A DNA stretch of 64,000 bases, from positions 29,651,883-29,715,882 of the forward strand of contig NC_059304.1 of NCBI RefSeq assembly GCF_017591435.1, read 5' to 3'. Position 1 is the stretch's first letter. Every line of letters starts with the position of its first letter. Positions 41,335 through 54,142 of this stretch are shown here, piece after piece. The notes under the pieces are model-generated. The model made no database searches, was not told the DNA's origin, and was given only the letters and a program-made list of their open reading frames with translations. The position numbers were made by a program, and so were the translations under genes. Source of the stretch: Portunus trituberculatus. Taxonomy: Eukaryota; Arthropoda; Malacostraca; Decapoda; Portunidae.

Positions 41335-41891
41335 CAGTGGTACCTTGAGATACAAGTTGCCTGGGGTACGAGTTTTTTGAGATACGAGCTACGATTTAGT
41401 CAGCTTTTTATTTTGAGATACGAGCAAAATTTTGAGATACAAGTCATGCTTGGGGATGCTGCTGCAGGTCAGTAGCTCAGCATCAGTCCAGCCTCAGCTA
41501 AGCTAGTATCTATGTGTTTCCCGTGGATCTCATGCACTGTGATTGTTCTTCCATCATTTTCACACTATTTAATGACCTTTATTTTTGTCTAAATAAGTGC
41601 AGTTTTAATTTACATTTGCTTACGTGTGAATGCTGCCTGCATCCTTTCCCTCCTCCCTCCTCATCCTCCAACATTTGCCACCATTAGCCAAAAACATCTA
41701 TCTCCAAGGTAAGAACATTAAATAAACTTTTGCTGCTATTTTATATTTTTTCGTGCATTAATAAAGTATGCATGTGTACATAACTGAAAAGGCAAAACAA
41801 ATTTCTCCTTTATCCGCCTACCTCCTCCACTGACGCTTATCACAAAGGTGGGTAACAATGTAAACAAAGCTCTATGGCTGCAGCAGTGCAG

Positions 41892-41946
<55 letters not shown>

Positions 41947-42042
41947 CTTAAAATTTCATTTATTCAATGAGTAATGTTTACAGGGGCATCAACGAGCTCT
42001 TCTGTGATTATTAGAACAGCTAGTCTTCTGTGGGTGGCTATA
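41335..42042 (+). mobile_element. Tg-6, Tigger-like element, 5' end and interior
   Basis: After TA (41333-41334) comes CAGTGGTACCTTGAGATACA, followed by at least four more GAGATAC(A/G)AG words over 120 bp. The interior includes (CT)n at 41893-41942 and the region shared with 2512-2850. No opposite end was found before Tg-3 starts at 42043. Confidence 0.65.
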
Positions 42043-42188
42043 CAGTAATACTCCACTTAACGAACAGGATAGGGGGTGTCAAAGCTGTTCGTAGAGCGAA
42101 AATTCATTAAGCGGACGTAATTTTCCCATAGGAAATAATGGAAATAGGGGGGATGCATTCTGAGCTGGTCCCCAACATACCACATGGG

Positions 42189-42221
<33 letters not shown>

Positions 42222-42445
42222 TATTTCTATATACGTTTGGCAGCATATTAGGCCACCGGTTTACCACTACTTTTATGATGTCATGTGAGTCATTGGAAGT
42301 TAGAGGAGCTACGTACAAATTCTCTCACATTCTCGCATTTATGTTCACAAAACAACATTTCTATTAGCTTTTTACAAACCTTAACCCCAAGAAAGGATTG
42401 TTTTGTAATGCATAAAGTGATATCTTACATGGAATACCAAAAAAT
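42043..42445 (+). mobile_element. Tg-3 copy, left half only
   Basis: It follows TA, starts CAGTAATACTCCACTTAACG and aligns with 47022-47406 of the complete Tg-3 copy (including CATAGGAAATA and CACCGGT). The similarity stops near 42445 and no right end was found. A short (TA)n lies at 42197-42224. Confidence 0.75.
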
Positions 42446-42579
42446 AAAGCAGAGATGAGATGAGCCACAGACGAAGCAGGAGACTCTCGGTGACTCAGCA
42501 GCTTCTTTTTCTTCTTGTGACCCTTTTAGCTTGTTTTTATTTCCTTGATGGAACTGGCAATCTAGTGGGGCCTTTTTTT

Positions 42580-42790
42580 TTTTTTTTTGTCTTTGGCCAG
42601 TTGCCCCATCTTGCTTAAAAAGCTCTCTCTCTCTCTCTCTCTCTTTTCCTTCAGTTTTTCATGAAATTTACTATGTATCTGAACTTTATTCCTCTCATAA
42701 TATTTAAAGACTGTTCTAACAAAAAATTTATCAAAATTGTCTAGACTCGTGACAGGTGCAGAAAGTCTCCTCTCCTTTGGTGACAAAAAG
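42580..42790 (-). other. Unidentified coding-like frame with (CT)n at 42622-42644
   Basis: On the minus strand 42786-42562 reads LSAPVTSLDNFDKFFVRTVF and KYYERNKVQIHSKFHEKLKE before running into the dinucleotide array and a poly(A)-like stretch. The first part looks like real protein, perhaps the DNA-binding N-terminus of a transposase, but I cannot name it. The stretch 42791-43156 holds nothing I recognise. Confidence 0.3.
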
Positions 42791-43152
42791 GCAGTCCTTT
42801 CTGGTGAAGTGTAGTCTTGTTTGGAACAGATTCTCAGCTCAGAACACTTTTCTCAGAAATAATAGTGGCTTTTGCAGTCCAAGCAATTGCTTTTGAAGGT
42901 GGGATAACAAATCCATTACAAAATCTCTCTTCAAGGAAATTCTTGCAAACATTGTAAAGCATTTACTTTTCTCTCCTATGCAGGACCCTGGCACACAAAT
43001 GAGTCAGTGTTGTGGCTTCCATCTTGCTTGGTGACTGGACAGGATGATTAACGTGAGCTATGACACGTGACCTGACAAGATGAGGGACTCAAGGGGACAT
43101 GCAGACCACCACAACCACATCATGGTAACATTGAAAAAAATCTCTGCCACAT

Positions 43153-43156
<4 letters not shown>

Positions 43157-43220
<64 letters not shown>
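43157..43220. repeat. (TA)n array, left flank of Tg-2
   Basis: A TA run of about 64 bp directly abuts the left end of Tg-2. Confidence 0.97.
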
Positions 43221-43224
<4 letters not shown>

Positions 43225-44374
43225 AAAGTCCCGGGTTACGTCGGTCTCGAGTTATGTCAAACTCGCACTTACGTCAGTGCACTATAAGGCAAATTAAGAT
43301 TTAAAAAATTGAAAAGTTCTAAATCGTAAAGCGCGGGGTTTATTGTTATTGTTGGCCGCCAGGCGTCACTAGTGGTTATGCACCACACCGCCCACCTCAT
43401 GCTTGAATACAATAACACTCTACGTACCTCAGTTCCACCACACCGTCGCCCTTGGCAGGAGTGTTCCTACATCTGCGTTTGCTAACTATCTTAGTATCTT
43501 GCTCAATGGCACCAAAAAGAAAACTCCTGAGTGATAGCAGTGATGCTAAGAAAAGGAAAACCATTACGCTACAAGAAAAAGAGGACATAATTAAAAGACA
43601 TGAGAAGGGAGGCAGCAGCTGTGTGTAAGGGAGTGAAGAAGAAAATGGGAAGCCCGTTACCATGACAACGGGGAGGTTGACGACCTTGAGGGCTCACGCA
43701 CCTATAACAACAATAACAACTCCAGAGCCTTCGCCTGGTCCACACGACACTCGCAGCTCACTTGCACCGTCTGCGCTTGTCTGCTGATCCCAATTGCCCT
43801 TTCCTATTGCATTTCCTGCTCCGCTGCCCACGCTTCTACTCCCACCGCACTGCACTACGCTCCCAGCTGTCCGCCCTGGGCATCACAACATTCGACCTGC
43901 CTACCCTCCTGGCGGCCTCAGGCGTCCATCCCTCTGGCAACATGCAGTCCTTCGCGTTCGTGGCCCTAATCAACAACAAAAACAAGCTTGTGTTTCATAT
44001 TCCTACATACTTGTAAATAATATAACAATATAACTTTTTACTTATATAACACTTCTACTCCTACCGCACTCTACAAAGCTCCCAGCTGTCCGCCCTGGGT
44101 GTCACAACATTCGACCTGCCCACCCTCCTGGCGGCCTCAGGCCGCCCCTCTCAGCAACCTGCAGTCCTTTGTCATGGCCCTAATCAATATATTCCTACAT
44201 AGTTGTAAATAATATACCAATATAACAATATAACCTTTTACTTACCTGAATAACCATAAAAAATTATTGGTTGAAAACTCGATAATATGCTTTGAAAGTA
44301 CAAAAACTCACGTTACATACAAAATCGACTTACGTCATGTTTCAGGAACGTAACTCTGACGTAACTCGGGACCT

Positions 44375-44378
<4 letters not shown>
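43221..44378 (+). mobile_element. Tg-2, non-autonomous Tigger-like element between two TA arrays
   Basis: Inverted ends share GTCCCGGGTTACGTC (right end with one change), and GTTACGTC-type words are repeated inside both ends. From ATG 43506 a short frame of about 40 codons starts MAPKRKLLSDSSDAKKRKTI and continues TLQEKEDIIKRHEKGG. This is a Tigger-type helix-turn-helix start, cut short by TAA near 43626. The rest of the interior is the tail of a LINE (see 43760). It has no catalytic domain. Confidence 0.78.
43760..44220 (+). pseudogene. LINE protein C-terminus inside Tg-2, partly duplicated
   Basis: 43762-44016 is open and reads CPFLLHFLLRCPRFYSHRTA, then GITTFDLPTLLAASGVHPS. This resembles the conserved C-terminal segment of a LINE polyprotein with its HFLLxCP motif. 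From about 44045 to 44220 much of it is repeated (TTFDLPTLLAAS again) with deletions. It is unrelated to Tigger and was captured by or inserted in the element. Which LINE family it belongs to is unknown. Confidence 0.55.

Positions 44379-44434
<56 letters not shown>
44378..44434. repeat. (TA)n array, right flank of Tg-2
   Basis: A TA run of about 57 bp begins at the last bases of Tg-2. Confidence 0.97.
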
Positions 44435-44436
<2 letters not shown>

Positions 44437-45244
44437 TTGTTATAATACTACACATTGACACTCATTGTACTAAGTGGTTTCCATTACGATATACAGCATA
44501 CATAAAATATCACCTTCAAATAGCACATCAATGGGAAATAAAAAGAGAGATGCACGTTGTTACGTTCACCGGTTAAATGGGTAAGATTGGCATCGGGGAG
44601 CCGGTGAACAATAACAATAAAAAAAAAAAACACTGCAGGTTCAACTTGTGAGGAAATGCAAAGGGGGGCACTTAAGAAGCTAATTAATAATCCAATAACA
44701 ATGAAATTGACATACACATATAGATATAACATGAAACATGAAACTGACATACACATATACATATAACACATAAATAAATACAACAATAAAGAACCCAACT
44801 TAATACCTAACAATAATACTAATCCTATATGGAGGCAATGTGGAAAAAACGGGACGAGGGGAAGTGATACTTATGAGGTGTCGCAGTGGTGAAGTGCTGG
44901 GTGAGGTGGATCCCATGGTAGTCCAAGAGGCGTTATGTTCACTGGTTGAGGCCTTGACCTCGACTGACTTCCAGAAATCAGGGAGCTTGCTTAACACTTC
45001 CGCTTGAGTTGAATGGGGCCGCGTCAATCCAACTTCGGGACAGTAGCGGGGCTTCATGAGACGGTGACGTGGAAGGTTCATGAGACGGTGACGTGGAAGG
45101 GGAGGTGGAGAGGTGGCAAACGAGGTAGCAAGTGGATGTGATGGTAGTGGAGTATGTTACGGACGGGCCGTAACAACGTACAAAGATTGATTTGGCAGCA
45201 TGGCTACAAGTATATGACATTACCTCTCCCATCCTTAATGAGCT
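44435..45244. other. Unassigned region, possibly LTR-derived
   Basis: It includes a hairpin from GTTCACCGG (44564) and its complement (44601), and a 24-bp direct duplication (TCATGAGACGGTGACGTGGA, 45055-45099). GTTACGGACGGGCCGTAAC near 45158 is another hairpin. TGTTACG-type starts suggest LTR material, but no partner LTR was found and no coding frame is convincing. Confidence 0.4.
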
Positions 45245-45532
45245 CAATTGATTGAAGTGACAATAGGAAAATGTTTTTACATTTCAAAATTTTTCACAAA
45301 ATTGGTATAAACTCTGATCAACCTTTGGTTAAACTACAAAAAACATGCATTTTTTTTGTTGGAATTAGATTTCTTTAAATGTCAATAGAAAACTAAATAA
45401 AAAAGTGCAAAAAAGCAAAAAAAATAAAAAAAGGGCTAGCAGTTCAACTTGGACTTTAGTCCCTGGGTTGGTCAGAGTTCGACTTATCACGAAATTCAAG
45501 TTATCAGGGTCTGAGTTATCAAGGTTTAACAG
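45245..45532. mobile_element. Tg-9, right end of a Tigger-like element
   Basis: It ends in ATCAAGGTTTAACAG followed by TA (45533-45534). Inside are repeated words of the form A(A/G)TTATCA (45488-45520). The matching left end was not found. Confidence 0.5.
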
Positions 45533-45533
45533 T

Positions 45534-45735
45534 AATGGATAAGGTGGTGAGAATGGGATTGGACAGACGTCCACGCATAGGTTCGAATCCCACCACGTAC
45601 CACTTTGAAGCTATGCCATTTGTCGAGTGGTTTAAAGTTACTTACATGTCACCATGATACCCAGGTTATAGATGGTTACACCAAAGATGTGCTTGGGTAG
45701 CTGTGGACCCATGTGTGTACAGACTATCTAGTGTA
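45534..45735 (+). mobile_element. tRNA-derived SINE
   Basis: An ATGGATAAGG segment (A-box-like) is followed about 40 bp later by GGTTCGAATCC at 45580-45590, an exact B box of RNA polymerase III promoters. The tRNA-like part does not fold as a functional tRNA and runs on into about 140 bp of unrelated tail. Both boxes in tRNA spacing plus a tail are diagnostic of a SINE. It abuts the end of Tg-9. Confidence 0.65.
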
Positions 45736-46696
45736 ACATAAATAATTGTGCTGTTTATATAGTGAAATACCAAACTGAGTCTATATTAACTCCTCTGAGA
45801 ACACAGTGTGAGAGAGTTCCTGAACACACAACACTACTACCTTGTGACCGCTCATGGACAAGCAAAACGTTGACTACAACAGACATACAGTATGGAGTGA
45901 CCAGCAATATAAATTTATCTGCTGATGATGCAGAACTGTTAAGAATAATTAAGACCCGAGAAGACTGTTTGCTATTGCAGGAAGACATAGACAAAATTTA
46001 TGAGTAGAGTACGAAGTGGAATTTAGAATTCATTGCCAAGAAATGCCACGTAATGAAATTAGGAAAGAGTAAGAGAAGACCAATATAGAACTACTTTTTT
46101 TTTAAATACAGTAATCATCCGCATATCCGGATTATAGCAGCCAAGGCCCTGGCAGATACGTGAAATATCCAGATATGTGGAATTTCCTCTCCTAACCCCT
46201 TATAAATTGAGAAAAAACATGTACATAACCCAAATGGGTAAGAAAACAATGAATGAAAGCAAATTAAATGTATAATCTAAAACAAAAAAATGGGACGTAA
46301 GCAGTACAAGGGGTGGTGGGATGTACACCCAACAGTAAAAGCGGTGTCACACTAGCACTTTTCCGTCAACTTTCTTAAGAATGTCAACTTTTGTCGATGC
46401 ACGTCGTCACACACAAGCTCGCTACCGCCTTTGTCGCGTTTGTCAACTGTAAACAAACATGGCAACCCCTTCACCCCCCAGCAAGTCATCATTATCTTTT
46501 AGTTGCTATTTTTGGAATTTATTGCTCTCTATGAGAAACTCTTCAGACAGCTTTGTCCACTCAGAAACAACAGATCAGCTCATCTTTGCCAGTTCCTACT
46601 TGGAAGTTTTGCCTTGGAGCGTCACAATCCCTGTGAGAAATGTAAACAAACAACTTAATCACTTTTCACTGCTAGGCCAGAACAATATATATAATG

Positions 46697-47727
<1,031 letters not shown>

Positions 47728-47735
47728 CATATGTA

Positions 47736-47741
47736 TGTATG

Positions 47742-47816
<75 letters not shown>
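47736..47816. repeat. (TATG)n and (TA)n array
   Basis: A few TATG units pass into a TA run of about 70 bp right of Tg-3. Confidence 0.95.
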
Positions 47817-47820
<4 letters not shown>

Positions 47821-49385
47821 ACGTACGCCACGGCTGCGGTTAACTGCTACAGCTCACTAGTGTGTTATTCTGGCAAAATCGCCAACTTTGTTACGGTCAG
47901 TACAGTGGGGAATATAAAACTCCACAGAGTCCCCACTACTATAACTCACAGCCGTAACCCTCAGGTTCTTTCAAGGTCGCCAACAGTGTATAACTTCCCC
48001 CACTGTAAGGGAATCTCCTCAGCAACTCCTTCTCCTCCTGTACCCAACCAAGTAGAATTTATAAATGGTAGATGCTATGTGTAACAGGGCGAGGCCTTAA
48101 TACCCCCTAGAGAAACCGCCCACAAGGACAATTCCACCCACTTCTCTATGAAGTATTAATGCCTCTCCGCACGCCTTGTCCACAGACGGTGATGAATCAC
48201 AGACTGGGACAAAACGCGCAGTGTATATATTACTATACTATCCTACTACGACAAGTGCTTCCTAACACCTGTCAGACTGACACCCCTAGCCTACGACTAC
48301 TACAATATATGATGTGTACAGCACATCCGGTGGTGTACACACAAGTCCAGACACCACCTACGGGTGACAACAGCCATACATGGAGTCCAGATACTCGTCA
48401 CAGACAAGTCTGACGGACGAGATCTACGCACCACTGGCCTGCAGTACGAAGCTTCTCAGCTTTTCACTAGCGTGCATGGCTACAACCACTACAATACAGT
48501 ATACTGCTGATACTACACAAAAGATGATGGGGGCACACAGCCACCCACCAAACCCTACTGGTAACTACAGCCACCAACAGCAACAACGAGACAAAACAAT
48601 AACGCGTCCCTCCGTGTCGCCACACCCGAGTGGACGAACGCACGAGAAGTGTAGCCAACTTGCCACGCTTCTCTCAGAACAACAAGCCCGTTGTTCTACA
48701 GCCACGGTCTAACAGGTAGCGAGCCAGCTACTCAAAGGAGGGCACAAACTCCCAGACCGATGACTAGTGAGTACTTCGAAAAGCCCAGCCAACACACGTC
48801 TCTCTCACTGTGCCAGACCGACAAGAGTGGTGTCTATCTCCACTGAAGGCTCACTTGGTACTATAAACAGTATACTACTGAAACTACACAACAGATGATG
48901 GGGGCACACAGCCGCCCACCAAAACACACTGGTGACCACGGCCACTAACAGCAACAACGGGACGAGGAAATAACGCGTCCCTCCGCGCCGCCACACCCGA
49001 GTGGACGAACGCAAACAGGAAATGCAGCCCCAACCGGCCACACCTTCCTCAGGACAACAAGCCCGCTGTCCTACACAGCCATGGTCTACCGAGTAACAAG
49101 CCAGCTACTCAAGGGAGGGCACAACTCCCAGACCGACGACCAGTGAGCACCTAGAGAAGTCCAGCAACACGAATCTCGACTGTGCCAGAGCCACGAGCGT
49201 CCGCGTCCACCTCAGCTGAAGACTACCCTGGTACTGAGGCGATGCTCGCAGGCACGACAAGATGGTGGAAACAAAGAGAGGGTGGTTGGCTGCACAGCGG
49301 AACAGCGACAGCCCGCGCTTGAGGCCGCCATACAATGGGCATATAATAAAATAATAAATTAAAGGGGAAACAAGGCAGTGCCCCT
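47817..49385. repeat. Unassigned 1.57-kb block with two 371-bp tandem units between TA arrays
   Basis: Segments starting GATGATGGGGGCACACAGCC at 48523 and 48894 begin copies of a unit of about 371 bp (48489-48860 and 48861-49230). Substitutions and small indels separate them. The block starts TGTTACG and contains AATAAA near 49348, so it might be a solo LTR. No primer site, partner or coding domain was found. Confidence 0.55.

Positions 49386-49387
<2 letters not shown>

Positions 49388-49454
<67 letters not shown>
49388..49454. repeat. (TA)n array, left flank of Tg-1 copy D
   Basis: This TA run of 67 bp ends at the first base of Tg-1 copy D. Confidence 0.97.
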
Positions 49455-49457
<3 letters not shown>

Positions 49458-52110
49458 GCAACCCCCGCTTAACAAAGGTTCACACAACGAAATTTCGCTA
49501 CAACAAATGTTTCCTTTTACTACCATCTGCTCGTTTAACGAACACCAAACTCACTTTAACAAAATTTTATCCAGGTAATTTTTTCCAAGTTTGAAAGCCC
49601 CGCCATATCACGCAAGCTAACAGGCTTTTGAATACACCAGCGCCTCTCGTGGACAAAACACGCATCACTCACTCCCCTAGTTCAAAACAATAACAGCGTC
49701 AGCAGCAGCTCGTCTTCCCTCGCTTAACATGCCACCAAAACACCCTGCAATGTTGCCTAGCTTTGCTAAGAAGACCAGAAAGTCTCTTACTCTCGAAGTG
49801 AAGCTGGATATTATTCACAGACACGAGAGGCGAGAAAACTAATAGCATTGCTCGCCACCATAGCTCGACTCCATTTACTGTCTACTATTTTCAAGACAGC
49901 AGACTCTATTAAGAAGGCTGGTGAGACCGTATCTTCCATGCAAGCTAAAAGAACCACCTGAACTCGTGACTCTGCAATGGATAAAATGCAAAGCCTTGTG
50001 GAAATGTGGTACATAAGTTTTGTATGTGGTACAATGATAACATAACATAACATAACATAAATAATAGGATAACAAAGGGCCACCAGGGCCCATCTAGGTT
50101 ATCCTGTATCAGTCGCACAGCGACCTCGTCATCAGTACTTAAAGATACACTTACAAGTGCACAATACATTATATACTAATTCTAAATATTTGGCCCATTA
50201 ACAGGGCTAAGTCCTGCAGCGAAATCCTCTACAATTTGTGGTCCCCATACATGGGGATCATGTCTTATTTAACTATAGTAAATTTCTTATAAAAACTATC
50301 ATGCAGTGCTATACATAATTATAAATCTAATAAATTTAAGTGCTTATCTAATCTGTTTTTAAACATTGTCAAACTAGTGCTATTTACAACCGTCTCTGGC
50401 AATGCATTCCAGAAGTCTACCACCCTATGACTAAAGAAATATTTTCTTATATCTAACCTGCAGCCTTGTTTTCTAATCTTCCTGCCATGATTTCTAGTCC
50501 TATTTCCCTCCTCTAAGGTAAAGAAAGATCTCACATCTATGTAGTTTGTATCTGAGAACATTTTAAATAACTCTATCATATCCCTCTTATACATCTCCTC
50601 TCAAATGAAAACATGTTTAATTCCTTTAATCTATCTCTATACTCCAGGCGCTTTAATGCTGGTATCATCCTAGTTGCTCTTCTCTGAACTGCTTCTAACA
50701 TGTTGATATCCTGCCTATAGTGGGGTGACCAGGCCTGTATGCAATACTCTAAATGGGGCCTAACATAGGAATTATATAAGCTACGCACCACTTCCTTACT
50801 TTTATAACTAACATTTCTATTTATAAAACCCAGGATCCTATTTGCCCTATTTCTTGCTTCTAAACATTGCTTTGAAAATTTCGTAGTCCTGTCTATCACT
50901 ACTCCTAAATCCTTTCCTTCCTCTACTGCCTCTAGCCAACATCCCTCCATCTCATAGTTAAAGTTTGTGTTGTCTTTACCTAAATGCATAACCTGACACT
51001 TATCAGAATTAAACTCCATCTGTCACCTGTCTGCCCATGCTATCAGCCTGTCCAGGTCTCGTTGTATTCTGTAATTGTCCTTTTCACCCTGTACTGCACA
51101 TGCTATCTTAGTATCATCTGCAAACTTTGATACTTTGCTATTAATTCCCATATCTAAATCATTAATGTACACCAAGAAAAGAAGAGGTCCTAGCACTGAT
51201 CCTTGGGGTACCCCACTAACCACATCCTTCCACTCAGACATTGCCCCATTTAATACTACTCTCTGTTTCCTATCAGAAAGCCATTCACTAATCCAATCAA
51301 CTAACCTACCCCCTATCCCATGTAGTCTCAATTTGTACACTAGCCTCCTATGCGGTACCTTATCAAACGCCTTGCTAAAATTTAGATATAAAACATCTAT
51401 GCTATTTCCATCATCTAACTCCTTGGTAATATATTCTAAGATATCGAGCAAATTTGTAAGACAGGACCTCCCTGATCTAAAGCCATGTTGGGTATCTCTA
51501 ATTAATCTATTCTCATTTAAATGCTCCCAAATACTACCCTTAATGATTTTCTCTAGTATCTTACATACTATACTAGTTAAACTGATCGGTCTATAATTAT
51601 TCGCATTATCCTTCCTACCTTTTTTAAATATTGGAGTAACATTAGCTAACTTCTAGTCCTGAGGTATCTCAGCAAACCTAAGTGATCTTTCAAAGATTAA
51701 CTTAAGTGCTTCAGAAATACTGTCTACACCCTCCCTAAGTACTCTGGCATGTAGCTCATCAGGACCACTAGCTTTCCTTTGTTTACATTCCACAGGTTGC
51801 CGGTTAGTGTCTTTCCCGTTTCACTCTCCCTCCTTTCATAAATTTAAGATCATCAACATTATAAAGTTACATACATACATTAGTGTACATTATAATGACT
51901 TAGTCTCAAATTAAACTGCCTAAATGTTTAACTTCTTAATCTTTACTTTCATTAAACCTTTCACTGTACTATGATGCACTTTCACTTTGTTTACTCTCAA
52001 TGCAAGTTCAAGTCAGGGGTCAAACTTGTTATAATTGGTTCGCTTAACGAAAATTCGCTTAACAAACGTTTTTTTAGGAACGTAACCCGTTTGTTAAGAG
52101 GGGGTGCCTG
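49455..52110 (+). mobile_element. Tg-1 copy D, split by a CR1-like LINE
   Basis: It has TA at both flanks and the Tg-1 inverted ends (CAGGCAACCCCCGCTTAACA at the left; right end with extra substitutions). The N-terminal transposase remnant is at 49729-49840 (KKTRKSLTLEVKLDIIHRHE). The element is interrupted at about 50037 by a LINE and resumes at about 51777 (CTTTGTTTACATTCCACAGG), where copies A, B and C run on directly. Confidence 0.88.
50038..51776 (-). mobile_element. CR1-like LINE (family F), 5'-truncated, nearly intact reverse transcriptase
   Basis: On the minus strand it reads from ASGPDELHARVL through NNYRPISLTSI, QHGFRSGRSC, FSKAFDKVPHRR, SGVPQGSVLGPLLFLVYIND and catalytic FADDTK. 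It continues to RRATRMIPAL, RLDIRKYFFSHRVVDFWN and LDKHLNLLDL. Lesions I see are a TGA in place of Trp near 51020, a stop near 51655 and a one-base shift near 50590. The 3' end carries tandem ATGTT units on the minus strand, the short-repeat tail typical of CR1. A few bases of the host were lost at the insertion point. Confidence 0.88.
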
Positions 52111-53465
52111 TATATATTTACATCTACTTATCAAGATTCTATTAATTTGAGATTATAGCATAATTCCAATTAGCAAGAAAATTTATTCTATTATAAAAGT
52201 GTTGATTAGAACCCATAGATCTTAATTTGACAAAAAATTGACGCTAGAGGAAAATGGTTCATTTCATCTGACTCAAGATGACGGAAAGAGTTAACAGAAA
52301 AGTTAAAAACGACGGAAATCGTCAAAGACAACGAAAAAAGTGCTAGTGTGACGCCGCCTTAAGTGGTGGTGGGATGTACGTACACTCCTACCATGCTGGA
52401 ATGACAAAGAACGCTACAAACTCAACAAATAACGCTTTCATTACTCGAGTTGTCAACGAGTGAGAGTGGAAGGGCATGAGAGTAAGTGCTGCCGCCTAGA
52501 GGGATCAAGGGATCGTTCGCGCAGCAGGTTTGAATACACTTGGGGGCAGCTCCAGATAGTAATGAATTCTGGATAGTGGCGATCTGGGTATGCGGGCAAT
52601 TACTGTATTATTTATACCATGTGGGCTTTTCACGGGAATTTATGGACTAAAGGGGATACTTTTTGAGGTACCTCCAATCTCAAAGCCTATCCGCTAGGAA
52701 ACCATTGTCCCGAGTGAGGAGGCCCAACCTACACTCAGTCCGTGGACAGGATTCGAACCCGTACTCTTGGAGACCTCTCAGACCCCAAAGCATGCATGGT
52801 TCCAATGTACCACAGCGAGGAACAAATAATGAAGACCAAAGATGAAAAAAATCTGGGAGTGGTTGTACAAGAAACTCTGAGTCCCAAAAATCACATAAGA
52901 AAGATATGTGGAACAACGTATAAAATGTTGACCAATATAGGGGTGGCATTTCAATACATGGATAAGGATGTGATGAAAAAAATCACAAGTATGATATATC
53001 CAAAGTTGAAATATGCAGCAGTGGTGTAATTGCCAAGCTTGAAAAAGGATATAAGAAGATTAGAACAGATTCAGAGGGCAGCTATAAAAGATGGTGCCGA
53101 AACTTAAGGACCTAACATATGAAGAAAGGCTGAAGGATATGGGACTGCCAACCTTACAAGATAGAAGAGAAAGAGGAGACCTAATACCATTGTATAAAAT
53201 AGTTAATGGCATTGAGAAAGATAGATGGTGCTGGTGACAGAAGAAGCTGGAAGGACAAGAGGACATGCAAAGATTACAAAGAGAAAGTGTGTGAAGGATA
53301 TTGCAAAAAAGTTTTCCACACAGAACTGTGAAAAAGTGGAAGGCATTAAATGATGAATTTGTTCAAGTACATAATGTGCATAGCTTTAAAGAAAAATTAG
53401 TTAAGTGGAGATATGGAGACAGGACACTATGAGCCCTGCTCAAACCCTGTACAATACAACTAGGT

Positions 53466-53467
53466 AA

Positions 53468-53528
<61 letters not shown>
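53466..53528. repeat. (CA)n array after the LINE family D tail
   Basis: The CA run begins directly after ACTAGGTAAATACA, the LINE 3' end, and is followed at once by the next LINE copy. Confidence 0.95.
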
Positions 53529-53531
<3 letters not shown>

Positions 53532-54086
53532 CACACACATTTCACTATATGGACAAGGAAATGATGAAGAAATTGATAAGTACTAAAATAAGACCTAGAT
53601 TGGAATATGCAGGAGTTGTGTGGACTCCCATAAAAGAAACACATAAGAAAATTAGAGACTACAAAAATGGCTACAAGAATGGTTCCAGAATTTAAAGGGA
53701 TGGCATATGAGGAGAGACTAAAGGCAATGGATCTACCAACCTTGGAGCAGAGAAGAGAGAGAGGGGATCTGATACAAGTTTATAAATTGATTAATGGAAT
53801 GGATGAAGTGGATAATGAGAAACTGATCCTGAGAGAAGAATATGACTTTAGAAGCACAAGATCGCATAGTAAGAAACTAAGGAAGGGACGATGTCTGAGA
53901 GATGTTAAAAAATTTAGTTTCCCGCAAAGATGTGTTGAGACTTGGAACAGTTTGAGTGAGGAAGTGGTGTCAGCTAAGAATGTGCATAGTTTTAAAGAAA
54001 AATTGGATAAGTGTAGATATGGAGACGGGACCACACGAGCATAAAGCCCAGGCCCTGTAAAACTACAAATAGGTAAATACAACTAG

Positions 54087-54140
<54 letters not shown>
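53529..54140 (+). mobile_element. CR1-like LINE family C, 3' fragment 1, with (CA)n tail
   Basis: It starts within the thumb region (HYMDKEMMKK equivalent) and encodes the C-terminal part (53667-54044 open: GMAYEERLKAMDLPTLEQRR, RCVETWNSLSEEVV, EKLDKCRYGDGTTRA). The tail contains CAACTAGGTAA and (CA)n to 54140. It is almost identical to 56110-56650. Confidence 0.85.

Positions 54141-54142
<2 letters not shown>

Noticed and set aside
45534..45600. Possible functional tRNA gene
   Set aside because: A and B boxes are present, but the arms do not pair as a tRNA and the sequence runs on into a SINE tail.
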